Positions 1 through 8,427 of a stretch of DNA of 64,000 nucleotides are shown here, piece after piece. Each line of letters opens with the position of its first letter. Position 1 is the first letter of the stretch. Source of the DNA: Marinoscillum sp. 108 (lineage in GTDB: Bacteria > Bacteroidota > Bacteroidia > Cytophagales > Cyclobacteriaceae); NCBI RefSeq assembly GCF_902506655.1, contig NZ_LR734808.1, forward strand, positions 2,294,001 to 2,358,000, read 5' to 3'. The translations under genes and the position numbers were made by a program. The notes under the pieces were generated by a model. The model saw only the letters and a program-made list of their open reading frames with translations, was not told the DNA's origin and made no database searches.

Positions 1-2955
1 CGCAGATGGAATACCATCATTGTAAGTGCTGGAGTTAAATTCCGGATCCATTCCATCAAAATCGTGGAAAACAAATGGATTGGATACCTGGACATACATC
101 CTGAAGTTGCTAAACCCGAATTTATCCAAGCCCGTAGACGGCAATGTGTAGCCCAATGTGATGTCAGAGATTCTGACAAAACTCGCATCCTGATAGAAAA
201 TCGCTCCTCTGTAAGGATTATTCGCAATACCTGGTCCATAGTACTCATTGGAAGGATTGTTAATCGTCCAGTAATTGAGGTTCAGGGCATTGTATCTTCC
301 CGCTCCAACTTCACCCATGGTTCCAGATAGCATGCTGTTTCTGTACGTAGCTCCCTGGCTTGTGTAGATCAGGAAAGAAAGGTCGAAATTGCCATAGGTA
401 AACTTATTGGTCATACCCATTGTCCAGTCAGGCTGCTCAGAGCCAATCACTTTCCTATCATCCTCACCTTCATTTGAAGATATCTGACCATCATTATTTT
501 GATCCACCACCTTTACCGAACCAGGTACCTGGTTGTATTCAGAAGCAGCTTCTTCTTCATCCAATTGCCAGATTCCGTCAAACTCATAATCGTAGTGAGA
601 CTGTAGTGGGTGCCCTACAAAAAGGCCTGTAGCAATATCAGCCTGTATTCCATCATTACCAATGGAGAGGATCTCATTAACATTTCTGGCAAAGTTGACA
701 CTTGTGGTCCATTTGAACTTCGAATTGACAACATTCACTGTGTTCAAGCTCAGCTCCACTCCTCTGTTAGCCACTTCACCCACATTGGTGGTGACACTAC
801 TGAAACCTGAAGAGGTCGGGATTTGCTCATTATAAATCAAATCCACTGTTTTTCGGTTGTATACTTCCAAACTGGCACCGATCCTGTTTTTAATGAATCC
901 CATATCAAGACCGATATTCAATTCCTTACTTTTTTCCCATTTCAGGTTTCTGTCTGCCAAATTTGACGGAGCAAATCCGTATGCCTCTGAACCATCAAAG
1001 TCATAAGGCGTATTGACCAATCGTGCTTGCGTGCTGTATGGAGAAACAGAACTGTTACCTACCAAACCATAACTCACTCTCAACTTCATATCGGAAATAG
1101 CCTCAATGCTATTAATAAAATCTTCTTCACCCAGTCTCCAGGCCACTGCTGCGGATGGGAAAAAGTCCCATTTGTTACCCTCACTCAATTGTGAAGCGCC
1201 ATCCCATCTGCTGGTAAGCGTGAGTATGTATTTGCTTTTGAATCCGTAAATGAGTCTTCCCATATAGGAAAGCAAAGATCTTTCGGTCAGTCTTGTGTCC
1301 AACTCGACAGGTCGGCCTGTGCCATAAGCGTACCAGAGAGAATTGTAGGGAAGTTCATCCACGTAGCTATCCATTTCTTCGTTTCGCTCCTGAAAGCTAC
1401 TTTGCACTCCAGTCAGCGTGAAATCGTGCTCACCAACCTTCTTGTTATAGGTGATAATGTTATCCAGGGTATAATTGGATATATCATCCGTCTGGCGAAA
1501 TGATCTTGGCAGCAAGGTAGTTTTCCTGTCTTTGGTCATCGTACCTCTGAACTGACCAAATCTGGAATTATCCACGCTGGCAGAAAGAGATGATTTGATA
1601 GATAATCCATCCACTGGAGTCAGTTCGATGTAAGCATTTCCGAAGAAAGTGTTAGACCTGGTTTCATCCTGAAAGTTGTAAGGATCAATTTCAATGAGAG
1701 GATTCAAAACCTGCTTATCGTTGATGCCCATCCAGGCAGCGTAACCATTCCATTCAAGCTCCTGGTTTTCATCAGGATTAAGTACCTCATCGTAGTGCGC
1801 AACACCTGTTGGTCTCGCTCTGTAGGCACTTCTCAATGCTTCATTGGAGCCCATTTCCTGCTTCGCCAGACTGTAATTAGCTGTGAAACCTACCTTCAAA
1901 AAGTCATTGACTTTACTATCCATGCTACCTTTAATGTTGTAACGCTGGAATTTTGTGTTCTTCAAGTTTCCGCCTTCATTCAAATACCCGGCTGAAAAAT
2001 GGTAGTTCGTACTACCGCTTCCTCCACCCACTGATATGGAGTGATTTGTCTGCATGGCCGGATCGGATATTTTATCCAACCAGTCTGTACTTCTGCCGGA
2101 CTCAACCAGGTCCATCTCTGTAGAAGTGAATGGTCTGGAAGTACCTCCGTTGAGCTCATTGTCTGTAACGCTGGCCTTGTAAAACTGCTGAGCGTTCATC
2201 ATGTCTGGTAGGTGGGCAGGTACTTTTACTCCTGCATAGCCACTGTAGCTGACCACTGGTTTACCTGTGGACCCTCTTTTGGTACTGATAATGATCACCC
2301 CGTTGGCTCCTCTGGAACCATAAATGGCAGTTGATGAGGCATCCTTCAGGATATCCATTGACTCAATATCAGCAGGGTTGAGCGCATTGATGTCTCCACC
2401 CATTACACCATCAATCACCACGAGTGGTTCGTTGCTATAATCTATGGAACTCAAACCTCGAATGTTAATACTATATCCTGCTCCTGGTCGGCTGCTCTGC
2501 TTAGAAACAATCACACCCGCAGCCTGACCTTGAATAGCCTTAGCTGCCTGTACCGGGTTAGCTCTTACAATATCTTTTGACTCAACCGAGGCTATTGCGC
2601 CAGTCACGTCTTTCTTTTCAACCTGACCATAACCTATCACCACTACTTCCTCCAGAGAGGTGATATCTGGCACCATAGATATATTGATGGTTGACTTGGT
2701 GCCTACAGTTACGTTTTGTTGATGAAATCCTATAGAACTAAACACTAAAACGGCATCCGGACCTGGCACTGTAAGTGCGTAGTTTCCATCGAAATCTGTC
2801 ACTGTACCTGTAGAAGCACCCTGAACAAGAATATTCACTCCTGGTATAGGTGCATTTTGATCATCTGTTACCAGTCCTGAGACTCGTGTCTGGGACCAGG
2901 AAGTACTCGCATAACCTATTAGTAAGGCTAACAATAAGAGTCTACGTTTTCTCAT
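1..2955 (-). CDS. SusC-like TonB-dependent outer-membrane receptor, 3' end cut by window edge
   Basis: Outer-membrane channel expected to import oligosaccharides with a SusD partner. The frame is open from ATG at 2955 to base 1 (985 codons), so about 20-60 residues and the stop are missing. I translated it by hand: a signal peptide ending near SWSQ, then a carboxypeptidase-like domain (VSGLVTDDQNAPIPGVNILV), then a plug with EEVVVIGYGQVEKKDVTGAI and a TonB-box-like stretch, NIRGLSSI, and the DILKDASSTAIYGSRGANGV motif typical of SusC. The partner SusD is presumably just beyond the left edge. About 495 bp of non-coding DNA with TCCAT-type repeats lies upstream, so it probably starts its own transcript. 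Family assignment is firm; substrate is inferred only from the neighbours. Confidence 0.93.
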   Translation of the reverse strand, partial: MRKRRLLLLALLIGYASTSWSQTRVSGLVTDDQNAPIPGVNILVQGASTGTVTDFDGNYALTVPGPDAVLVFSSIGFHQQNVTVGTKSTINISMVPDITSLEEVVVIGYGQVEKKDVTGAIASVESKDIVRANPVQAAKAIQGQAAGVIVSKQSSRPGAGYSINIRGLSSIDYSNEPLVVIDGVMGGDINALNPADIESMDILKDASSTAIYGSRGANGVIIISTKRGSTGKPVVSYSGYAGVKVPAHLPDMMNAQQFYKASVTDNELNGGTSRPFTSTEMDLVESGRSTDWLDKISDPAMQTNHSISVGGGSGSTNYHFSAGYLNEGGNLKNTKFQRYNIKGSMDSKVNDFLKVGFTANYSLAKQEMGSNEALRSAYRARPTGVAHYDEVLNPDENQELEWNGYAAWMGINDKQVLNPLIEIDPYNFQDETRSNTFFGNAYIELTPVDGLSIKSSLSASVDNSRFGQFRGTMTKDRKTTLLPRSFRQTDDISNYTLDNIITYNKKVGEHDFTLTGVQSSFQERNEEMDSYVDELPYNSLWYAYGTGRPVELDTRLTERSLLSYMGRLIYGFKSKYILTLTSRWDGASQLSEGNKWDFFPSAAVAWRLGEEDFINSIEAISDMKLRVSYGLVGNSSVSPYSTQARLVNTPYDFDGSEAYGFAPSNLADRNLKWEKSKELNIGLDMGFIKNRIGASLEVYNRKTVDLIYNEQIPTSSGFSSVTTNVGEVANRGVELSLNTVNVVNSKFKWTTSVNFARNVNEILSIGNDGIQADIATGLFVGHPLQSHYDYEFDGIWQLDEEEAASEYNQVPGSVKVVDQNNDGQISSNEGEDDRKVIGSEQPDWTMGMTNKFTYGNFDLSFLIYTSQGATYRNSMLSGTMGEVGAGRYNALNLNYWTINNPSNEYYGPGIANNPYRGAIFYQDASFVRISDITLGYTLPSTGLDKFGFSNFRMYVQVSNPFVFHDFDGMDPEFNSSTYNDGIPSA

Positions 2956-3450
2956 AAAAATCATTTTTTGGTTAAAAAATTGAACTCCCTTATGGATTAT
3001 CGAGCCTCAAGTAAATTTAATCGTCAATTTTCCTAATGGATGATTTATCCAAAAACATGGATGATTTATACATTTAGCAAAAAACAGCCTTTTTATTGCG
3101 TATTCAATGATTTTGTGGCGATTTATTATTTTTAAATTGCGAATTTTATTAATTCAAGTTCCTTTTCACCTTGATATAATTTAACACAATTCTATCATTT
3201 CGCAGAAACATCCATGCCCTGAACAAAATATCCATGGATTCGATCTTGGGAGCTATGTGTTGGTCATCTCAGGATTAGAAGTTCTTCAATCACGTCCCGA
3301 TTTGATCAATAAAAATTCATTTTTGAATAGGGGAAATGTCAATTTCCTGAGGATTGCAGGATCAATCGTGCGATTTCCGAGCTCCTGTATAAAGGTGTGC
3401 ATGGAAAACAGAGGATTAGCTCCCGTACTTCGGACTTTCTCATCCACAGT
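2956..3450 (-). promoter_or_regulatory. Intergenic region upstream of the first susC
   Basis: This 495-bp stretch has no convincing gene. It is AT-rich and holds two sets of spaced repeats. ATGGATGATTTAT occurs at 3036-3048 and again at 3057-3069, exactly 21 bp apart. TCCATG occurs at 3211-3216 and 3231-3236, 20 bp apart and in the opposite orientation. I see no clean Bacteroidota -7 box (TAnnTTTG on the minus strand) near the susC start. The layout fits an activator-dependent promoter. A short plus-strand reading frame at 3257-3454 has no recognisable content and is treated as chance. Confidence 0.5.
3036..3070 (-). promoter_or_regulatory. Direct repeat ATGGATGATTTAT, 21-bp period (candidate AraC/HTCS site)
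   Basis: Two copies of ATGGATGATTTAT start at 3036 and 3057, separated by two helical turns and ending about 80 bp before the susC start at 2955. Tandem half-sites of this spacing are typical of AraC-type DNA-binding domains. A closely similar block (ATGGA, then CAAAAACATGG, same 21-bp period) lies at 9886-9910 before the DUF1080 gene. Binding by the hybrid sensor at 34885-38997 is an inference. Confidence 0.5.
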
Positions 3451-5664
3451 CTAGTACAATTTCAGATCATTCACCCCCGGCTGTAGAGGAATGGTATTCA
3501 GATCGCTATCGACTTCCTCTCCATTCAGAACAACTCTTGAGTAGAGTTCGCCATCGATATAAAACGCCCCGGACATGTTGGAGGGCATTTCTATGAGGTA
3601 ACGCTCTGTATCATCCGGGTGTCTGGTGTATTGAGCTTTTATGGCCCCTCGAATGGTCGGCACTTTTATGGAGCTTGAATTCAAATTGCCCATTTGTGGC
3701 CTAATTGCTACAGTGGCATAACCTGGCGTTTCAGGCTGAATCCCCCACAAATACCTTGGAATGATATTGGCTGGGGTAGCCCCCCAGGCATGATTCCAGT
3801 CTGAATTGGGCTTGTATTTCATGTCCCAGGCTTCCAAAGTAATGGTTGATCCAATGTTTATCATGTTATGCCAACTTCTGTCATGCGTGGCAGTCATCAA
3901 CTGAAAGGCATAGTCTGCTTCATTGGCCTTGTACAACGCTTCCATGAGATATTGGGAGCCATACACACTACAAGCCATGCCACGAGATTTGATAAATGCT
4001 GCCACGGAACTTACCTGTGCTTCTGGAACGATACTAAATGCCAAAGCCAGCATATTGGAGTGGAGTGAAGCATGATCCGTACCTACACCGTCTACATAAA
4101 CGCCCGCTTTTTCATCCAACAATTTATCGTTGATCGATTGCCTGACTTTTAGTGCCAGCTGATGAAGTTCTGTAGCTTCCTCAGGCTTATTCAAGATCCT
4201 GGCAAACTCTGTGATGATCTCCAGATTGCGGTAATAGAAGCAATTCACCACGGTATTGATCGGCTTAAAAACAAAACCATCGCGTTCGCCTTCTTCGGTG
4301 GCCAACTTCCAACCTGTATCCTTTTGAGCCGGGGGCCAGTCGACTATGTCTTTCAATCGGTCTTTGGGGTTTTTAAAACCCAACTTTTTCATAAAATCCG
4401 GCGTAGCGTTCTCTGAACTGATCAACCCATCCTCACCACGCAGTTCCATCAAGGTCTTGTGTTTTAGTTCTTCGTAATACTTAGCAATGAGCTCCGTATT
4501 TCCGGTATACATGTAATCTGCATGAAACATGAGTGCTACGTGCAGTTGCCACTCTGTAGGCCAGGTGGGGTTTTCCATGAAATATTCCATGGTGAGCCGA
4601 GCCATGGCATATTCCTGATCCGTGGTATAATGGCTCAACTGGTTGAGGTAGGCATCGGCTTCATAAGGAATACGCTCCCTATCACCATCCACATACAAAC
4701 CCGCAAAAGTTGTTGCCTTAATGGAGTATTTACACAGGTCCCATACCTTATTCAAAATACTATCCGAACTGGTGAAATGGCTGGCATCATCTTCCCAATA
4801 GCCGTGATGGAATAATTGCGTAAAATTCTCTGCTCTCAGTTTTCCTTGGGCACCTTTCACCTCCACATATCTAAATGGCATTAACACCGGAAACGAATCA
4901 GGTAGCTGTACGGCCTGAGGTTTGGTGTTTCTCTGGTCCGGTACTATCTGCAAGGTATAGCTTGACACTGAAGGACTTACAGGTACTTTGACCTGCTGAT
5001 ACCGAATCGTCTTCTGAGGATTTCTGTTTATTTGATTGTCGATCAGCTGCTCTCCAATATGGACGATGAGCGTATCCCTGATCTCAGATTTGTAGTGAAA
5101 GGCAAGTGTAGAGAAAGCCGCTTTTCCGAAATCTATGAAGTAAGAATCATGATCCACTTTCCTAAACACAGCAGGCTTGATGCTATCCACCTGAAAATAA
5201 TTGGCACTGGTAATGACGTCTTCCTTTGCTCCAATTTCAAAACGCTGAAAATCCGAAAATGGGGTCTCTTGATCCTGTTCATCCCAAATTTTGACCTTCC
5301 AAAAATAGGTACCAGACTCCAGTGACTTTTCTTTAAACTCCACATTGATTGACTGCTTATCCGAGACTTTGCCCGTATCCCAAATGTCTCCTTCATTTTC
5401 AGCTATCAAATCTCTGGATGATGCCACCAGTATCTGATAAGCAGTCTGCCTACGCGCTGAGGTCGGTACTTCCCAGGCAAATTCGGGGGTGTGATCCGCG
5501 ATGATGGTACCGGCTGGTTGTCGTATGAATTCAACACTTAAACCCTTGGGAACAGAAAAGTCATCACTCACCCTGGGCGACTGCATGCACCCGACAGTGG
5601 CTATTATCAGGATAAGAAAAGTGACCCCAAAAGGAAGTTGACAATAAGACTTGCTATGAGACAT
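3451..5664 (-). CDS. GH78-like alpha-L-rhamnosidase, lipoprotein
   Basis: Predicted to remove terminal alpha-L-rhamnose from oligosaccharides in the periplasm or at the outer membrane. The ATG at 5664 is preferred over an upstream GTG at 5697 because it begins a lipoprotein signal (hydrophobic core, then ATVGC). Order: fibronectin-like N-terminal part, beta-sandwich, then a six-hairpin toroid. The GH78 acid region is seen as DGDRERIPYEADAY (about residues 326-339, carrying the family's Asp/Glu/Asp positions), and a second Glu lies in LEAWDMKYKPNSDWNHAWG near the C-terminus, where the general base is expected. A C-terminal beta-sandwich follows. The usual DCPQRDER form is not kept, so it is a divergent member and specificity could differ. 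It sits between the oxidoreductase genes and the first susC. Confidence 0.82.
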   Translation of the reverse strand: MSHSKSYCQLPFGVTFLILIIATVGCMQSPRVSDDFSVPKGLSVEFIRQPAGTIIADHTPEFAWEVPTSARRQTAYQILVASSRDLIAENEGDIWDTGKVSDKQSINVEFKEKSLESGTYFWKVKIWDEQDQETPFSDFQRFEIGAKEDVITSANYFQVDSIKPAVFRKVDHDSYFIDFGKAAFSTLAFHYKSEIRDTLIVHIGEQLIDNQINRNPQKTIRYQQVKVPVSPSVSSYTLQIVPDQRNTKPQAVQLPDSFPVLMPFRYVEVKGAQGKLRAENFTQLFHHGYWEDDASHFTSSDSILNKVWDLCKYSIKATTFAGLYVDGDRERIPYEADAYLNQLSHYTTDQEYAMARLTMEYFMENPTWPTEWQLHVALMFHADYMYTGNTELIAKYYEELKHKTLMELRGEDGLISSENATPDFMKKLGFKNPKDRLKDIVDWPPAQKDTGWKLATEEGERDGFVFKPINTVVNCFYYRNLEIITEFARILNKPEEATELHQLALKVRQSINDKLLDEKAGVYVDGVGTDHASLHSNMLALAFSIVPEAQVSSVAAFIKSRGMACSVYGSQYLMEALYKANEADYAFQLMTATHDRSWHNMINIGSTITLEAWDMKYKPNSDWNHAWGATPANIIPRYLWGIQPETPGYATVAIRPQMGNLNSSSIKVPTIRGAIKAQYTRHPDDTERYLIEMPSNMSGAFYIDGELYSRVVLNGEEVDSDLNTIPLQPGVNDLKLY

Positions 5665-5705
5665 TGTTTTAGACAATAAATTGGTTGCACCCGCCACCTA
5701 AGTGA

Positions 5706-5763
5706 TCCATATCAGAATAGTTTTATCCAGAAGGTAGTGACCATCCTTCTTCCATCAAATGGA
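5706..5763 (-). promoter_or_regulatory. TCCAT-type repeats before the GH78-like gene
   Basis: In the gap between the oxidoreductase stop and the GH78-like start, TCCAT (5706) is followed by TCCAG (5726) after 20 bp, with GTTTTATCCA shared with the site at 15700-15725. Just beyond lies an inverted pair, TCCATCAAATGGA (5751-5763). It resembles the direct-repeat sites elsewhere in the left half but is the weakest of them; it could be chance. Confidence 0.3.
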
Positions 5764-5804
5764 TGACTGACCCCAGGCAGGGTAAAGTTGATTTAAAACG
5801 GCTA

Positions 5805-7004
5805 TCAGCCCAGCTTATCAAAATCAGGATTCCAATGGACAATTTTTTGGTCATACATAGCATCAAGGCCCATTTGCACACATAACGCGGCCTTCGCTCC
5901 GGATATGACATTGGAAGCTGGTCTTTTGTTGTTGACAATGTTGTCCCGAAAATCCATTAAGGCCTGCTTGCTTGGTTCGATATGATCCACTACAATGGGA
6001 ATTCCCTTTCCTTCGTCCCAGGAGACTGTGGCTCCGGACACCCCGTCTACCTCTCCCAGTTCTTTATTGAGTTTTCCTTCCGGGTAAAACCAGGCCTTGT
6101 CATAACTCAGGATGAGGGTGCCTTTATCTCCCATTACTTTGATTTGGTAATCATCTTTTGAATTGGCCGTTAAGCAGGTGAATTTTGCTTTGACCCCCTC
6201 CGGATAGTCATAGATCAGATGGATGTTGTCGTAGGTTTCCCTTCCGTCTTTCCAATAATCCACTCCACCGAAACCAGCTACCTTGTTGGGGGTAGCATCT
6301 AAAACCCAGTTGGCAAAATCCAATTGGTGTGAGCACAATTCGGCCAATAGTCCGCCGGAATATTCTCGGTACATTCTCCAATTAATGATCCTTTCCAAAT
6401 CAGGAGATGGAACAGACCTTCTCCAGTTCCCATTTCTATTCCATTGGCACTCAAAGGCCTGTATCCGGCCCAGCTCTCCCTTTTTGATCAGGTCTACTAC
6501 ATGAGTGTACAATCTGGAACTATGGTATTGATGACCTGTTTGGAATACCTTTTTGGACCGATTGGCCACACTCACCAGGTCCTGTATATCCTTGTAGCCT
6601 TTGGCCATGGTTTTTTCACAATACACATGCTTGCCCGCATCAATGGCATCCATGGCAATATTTGCATGCATACTAAAAGGCGTAGCGATGAGTACGGCAT
6701 CAATGTCCTTATCATCAAGGATTTTTCTATAATCACTGTACCCCTTCACCTGCTGATCTGCCACCTTGCTCAACCCCTCTTCCAGGCGAAAGGGGAGAAT
6801 ATCCGCACAAGCCGCCACATCAAAATGATCAATGCTATTGATATTGGGTATTAAGCCCTGCCCCCTCGATCCGGTGCCTATCACACCTATTTTTATCTTA
6901 TTGTTGGCGTCATTCAAGCCAATGATTTTTGCTGTTGTTAATGTAGAAGTTGCTATTCCGGCTGCCGCCACACCACTTTTGATTACAAATTCCCGTCTCT
7001 TCAT
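5805..7004 (-). CDS. Gfo/Idh/MocA-family oxidoreductase with Tat signal
   Basis: NAD(P)-dependent sugar or cyclitol dehydrogenase fold, probably exported folded by Tat. The ATG at 7004 gives MKRREFVIKSG followed by a hydrophobic, Ala/Gly-rich segment; the longer frame to 7064 adds 20 residues of no value. The Rossmann motif is KIGVIGTGSRGQG and the family EKP signature appears as CEKTMA. The C-terminal half has the usual substrate domain, including EYSGGLLAELCSHQLD. It follows a second oxidoreductase by 73 bp. With the DUF1080 gene upstream it forms a set resembling the Bacteroides operon that oxidises glycosides at C3 before cleavage. Substrate unknown; cofactor probably bound before export. 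Confidence 0.87.
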   Translation of the reverse strand: MKRREFVIKSGVAAAGIATSTLTTAKIIGLNDANNKIKIGVIGTGSRGQGLIPNINSIDHFDVAACADILPFRLEEGLSKVADQQVKGYSDYRKILDDKDIDAVLIATPFSMHANIAMDAIDAGKHVYCEKTMAKGYKDIQDLVSVANRSKKVFQTGHQYHSSRLYTHVVDLIKKGELGRIQAFECQWNRNGNWRRSVPSPDLERIINWRMYREYSGGLLAELCSHQLDFANWVLDATPNKVAGFGGVDYWKDGRETYDNIHLIYDYPEGVKAKFTCLTANSKDDYQIKVMGDKGTLILSYDKAWFYPEGKLNKELGEVDGVSGATVSWDEGKGIPIVVDHIEPSKQALMDFRDNIVNNKRPASNVISGAKAALCVQMGLDAMYDQKIVHWNPDFDKLG

Positions 7005-7077
7005 AATAACACTATTTAATAAAAAATCACCTTTGATTCTAAGCATCAAAGGTGACCCTAACAACCCTTAAATTAAC

Positions 7078-8427
7078 CTAAACTGACTTAATCTCCCAAC
7101 CGGGCTCGTACGTTCTGGACCATAATTTCATGGCCTCCCTATTGTATATCCGACCCGTATTTTCATCCACTTCGTAGGCATCGTCAATCCTGTAAGCGAT
7201 GTTGGCATAGTGTGTCAACATCTGACTGATGGCGCCCTCATCAATGGGTGAGGTCAATGCTGCTTTACCGCGAATGGCGTCAAAGAAATTCTTTGTGTGC
7301 ATGGTAGACATGTCTCCACCTCCTCCAAGGGCAGTTCCGGCTTCCGTACCCGAAGAAAGATTTTCCCTGATAAGTTCTCCCTTTAGACTGTAGAGTTTGT
7401 AACCCTCTCTGTCAATAAAAACCGAACCTTCAGATCCGTAAATGATGGTACCTCTGCCAGCACCAAACTTATAATATCCGTTTCTACTCTGACCGTCCCA
7501 TTGGATCACCTTATTACCTGAAAACTTGAAAGTGGCTTCCATGGTGTCATACATTTCCCAACCATCGTCTTTGTATTGGTATTTACCTGCATTGACCTCT
7601 ACACGCTCCGGATATTTCACCTGCAGCGCCCAGCGGGCAATGTCCAGTTCATGTGTGGCATTGTTTCCGGTCTCTGCTGTACCGTAATTCCAGCCATACC
7701 AATGCCAGTTGTAATCCCAGGTATTATCAGTATATGGTCTTCTTGGCGCAGGCCCCTGAAACAACTCCCAATCCAGTCCCTCTGGTGGGCTGGCAGGTGT
7801 TTGATGTGGTACGGCCCCTCTTCTGCTGGTGTAGAAGGCAATGGCTTGATAAACATCACCAATGATTCCATCATGAATGTCTTTGATGATTTCCTGTGAT
7901 TGTGGAGAAGAACGCTGCTGGTTTCCCATCTGAACCACCTTATCATATTTTTTCTGATAAGCCACCAACAACTCACCTTCCCTTGGGTTGTGGCTACATG
8001 GTTTTTCCAAATACACATGCTTACCTGCCTGCATCGCCATACACGCCCCTGGTGCATGCCAGTGGTCAGGTGTGGCCATGAATATGGCATCTACTTTTTT
8101 ATCGTTTATTACTTTGCGAATGTCATTTTCCAACTTCGGCTTATCACTTGTTACCTCGGCAAACATCGCCGCGGCTCTTTCCCGCTGGCTTTTCATGACA
8201 TCACAGAGATAAGTGAGCTCTACGTTATTGTTCTTATCGGCAATCGCGTCTTTGTATGCCGGAAATCTTCGCCCCAGGCCTTGCAGGGCCACACGAATGC
8301 GATCATTGGCACCGATAATTTTGGAATAGCTTTTTGCGCTCATCGCATTTAGCTGGCTAGTCAGACCAATACCAGCAGCACCTGCAGTTGCTTTTATTAT
8401 GAAGTTTCTTCTGTCTTTTCTCATCAT
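7078..8427 (-). CDS. Gfo/Idh/MocA-family oxidoreductase with Tat signal
   Basis: Second oxidoreductase of the pair, 449 residues. The N-terminus RKDRRNFIIKATAG is a twin-arginine signal. The dinucleotide motif reads VALQGLGRR, and the canonical LEKPCSHNPREGE signature is intact. The C-terminal part carries AETGNNATHELDIARWAL, a motif seen in members annotated as glucose-fructose-oxidoreductase-like. Its ATG overlaps the stop of the DUF1080 gene by one base (TAATG), so the two are almost certainly translated together. Sequence differs clearly from the neighbouring oxidoreductase, so the pair likely carries out two steps (for example oxidation and final reduction) rather than being a fresh duplication. 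Confidence 0.9.
   Translation of the reverse strand: MMRKDRRNFIIKATAGAAGIGLTSQLNAMSAKSYSKIIGANDRIRVALQGLGRRFPAYKDAIADKNNNVELTYLCDVMKSQRERAAAMFAEVTSDKPKLENDIRKVINDKKVDAIFMATPDHWHAPGACMAMQAGKHVYLEKPCSHNPREGELLVAYQKKYDKVVQMGNQQRSSPQSQEIIKDIHDGIIGDVYQAIAFYTSRRGAVPHQTPASPPEGLDWELFQGPAPRRPYTDNTWDYNWHWYGWNYGTAETGNNATHELDIARWALQVKYPERVEVNAGKYQYKDDGWEMYDTMEATFKFSGNKVIQWDGQSRNGYYKFGAGRGTIIYGSEGSVFIDREGYKLYSLKGELIRENLSSGTEAGTALGGGGDMSTMHTKNFFDAIRGKAALTSPIDEGAISQMLTHYANIAYRIDDAYEVDENTGRIYNREAMKLWSRTYEPGWEIKSV

Noticed and set aside
3257-3454. Short plus-strand reading frame in the gap before the first susC
   Set aside because: No homology features, no matching start signal, and the only plus-strand frame of its kind among minus-strand genes.
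5723-5938. 71-codon minus-strand frame overlapping the end of the first oxidoreductase
   Set aside because: A different frame of a real gene, without start context or conserved content.
7617-8090. 157-codon minus-strand frame inside the second oxidoreductase
   Set aside because: Overlaps the real frame completely; sequence is rich in His, Trp and Met with no domain.
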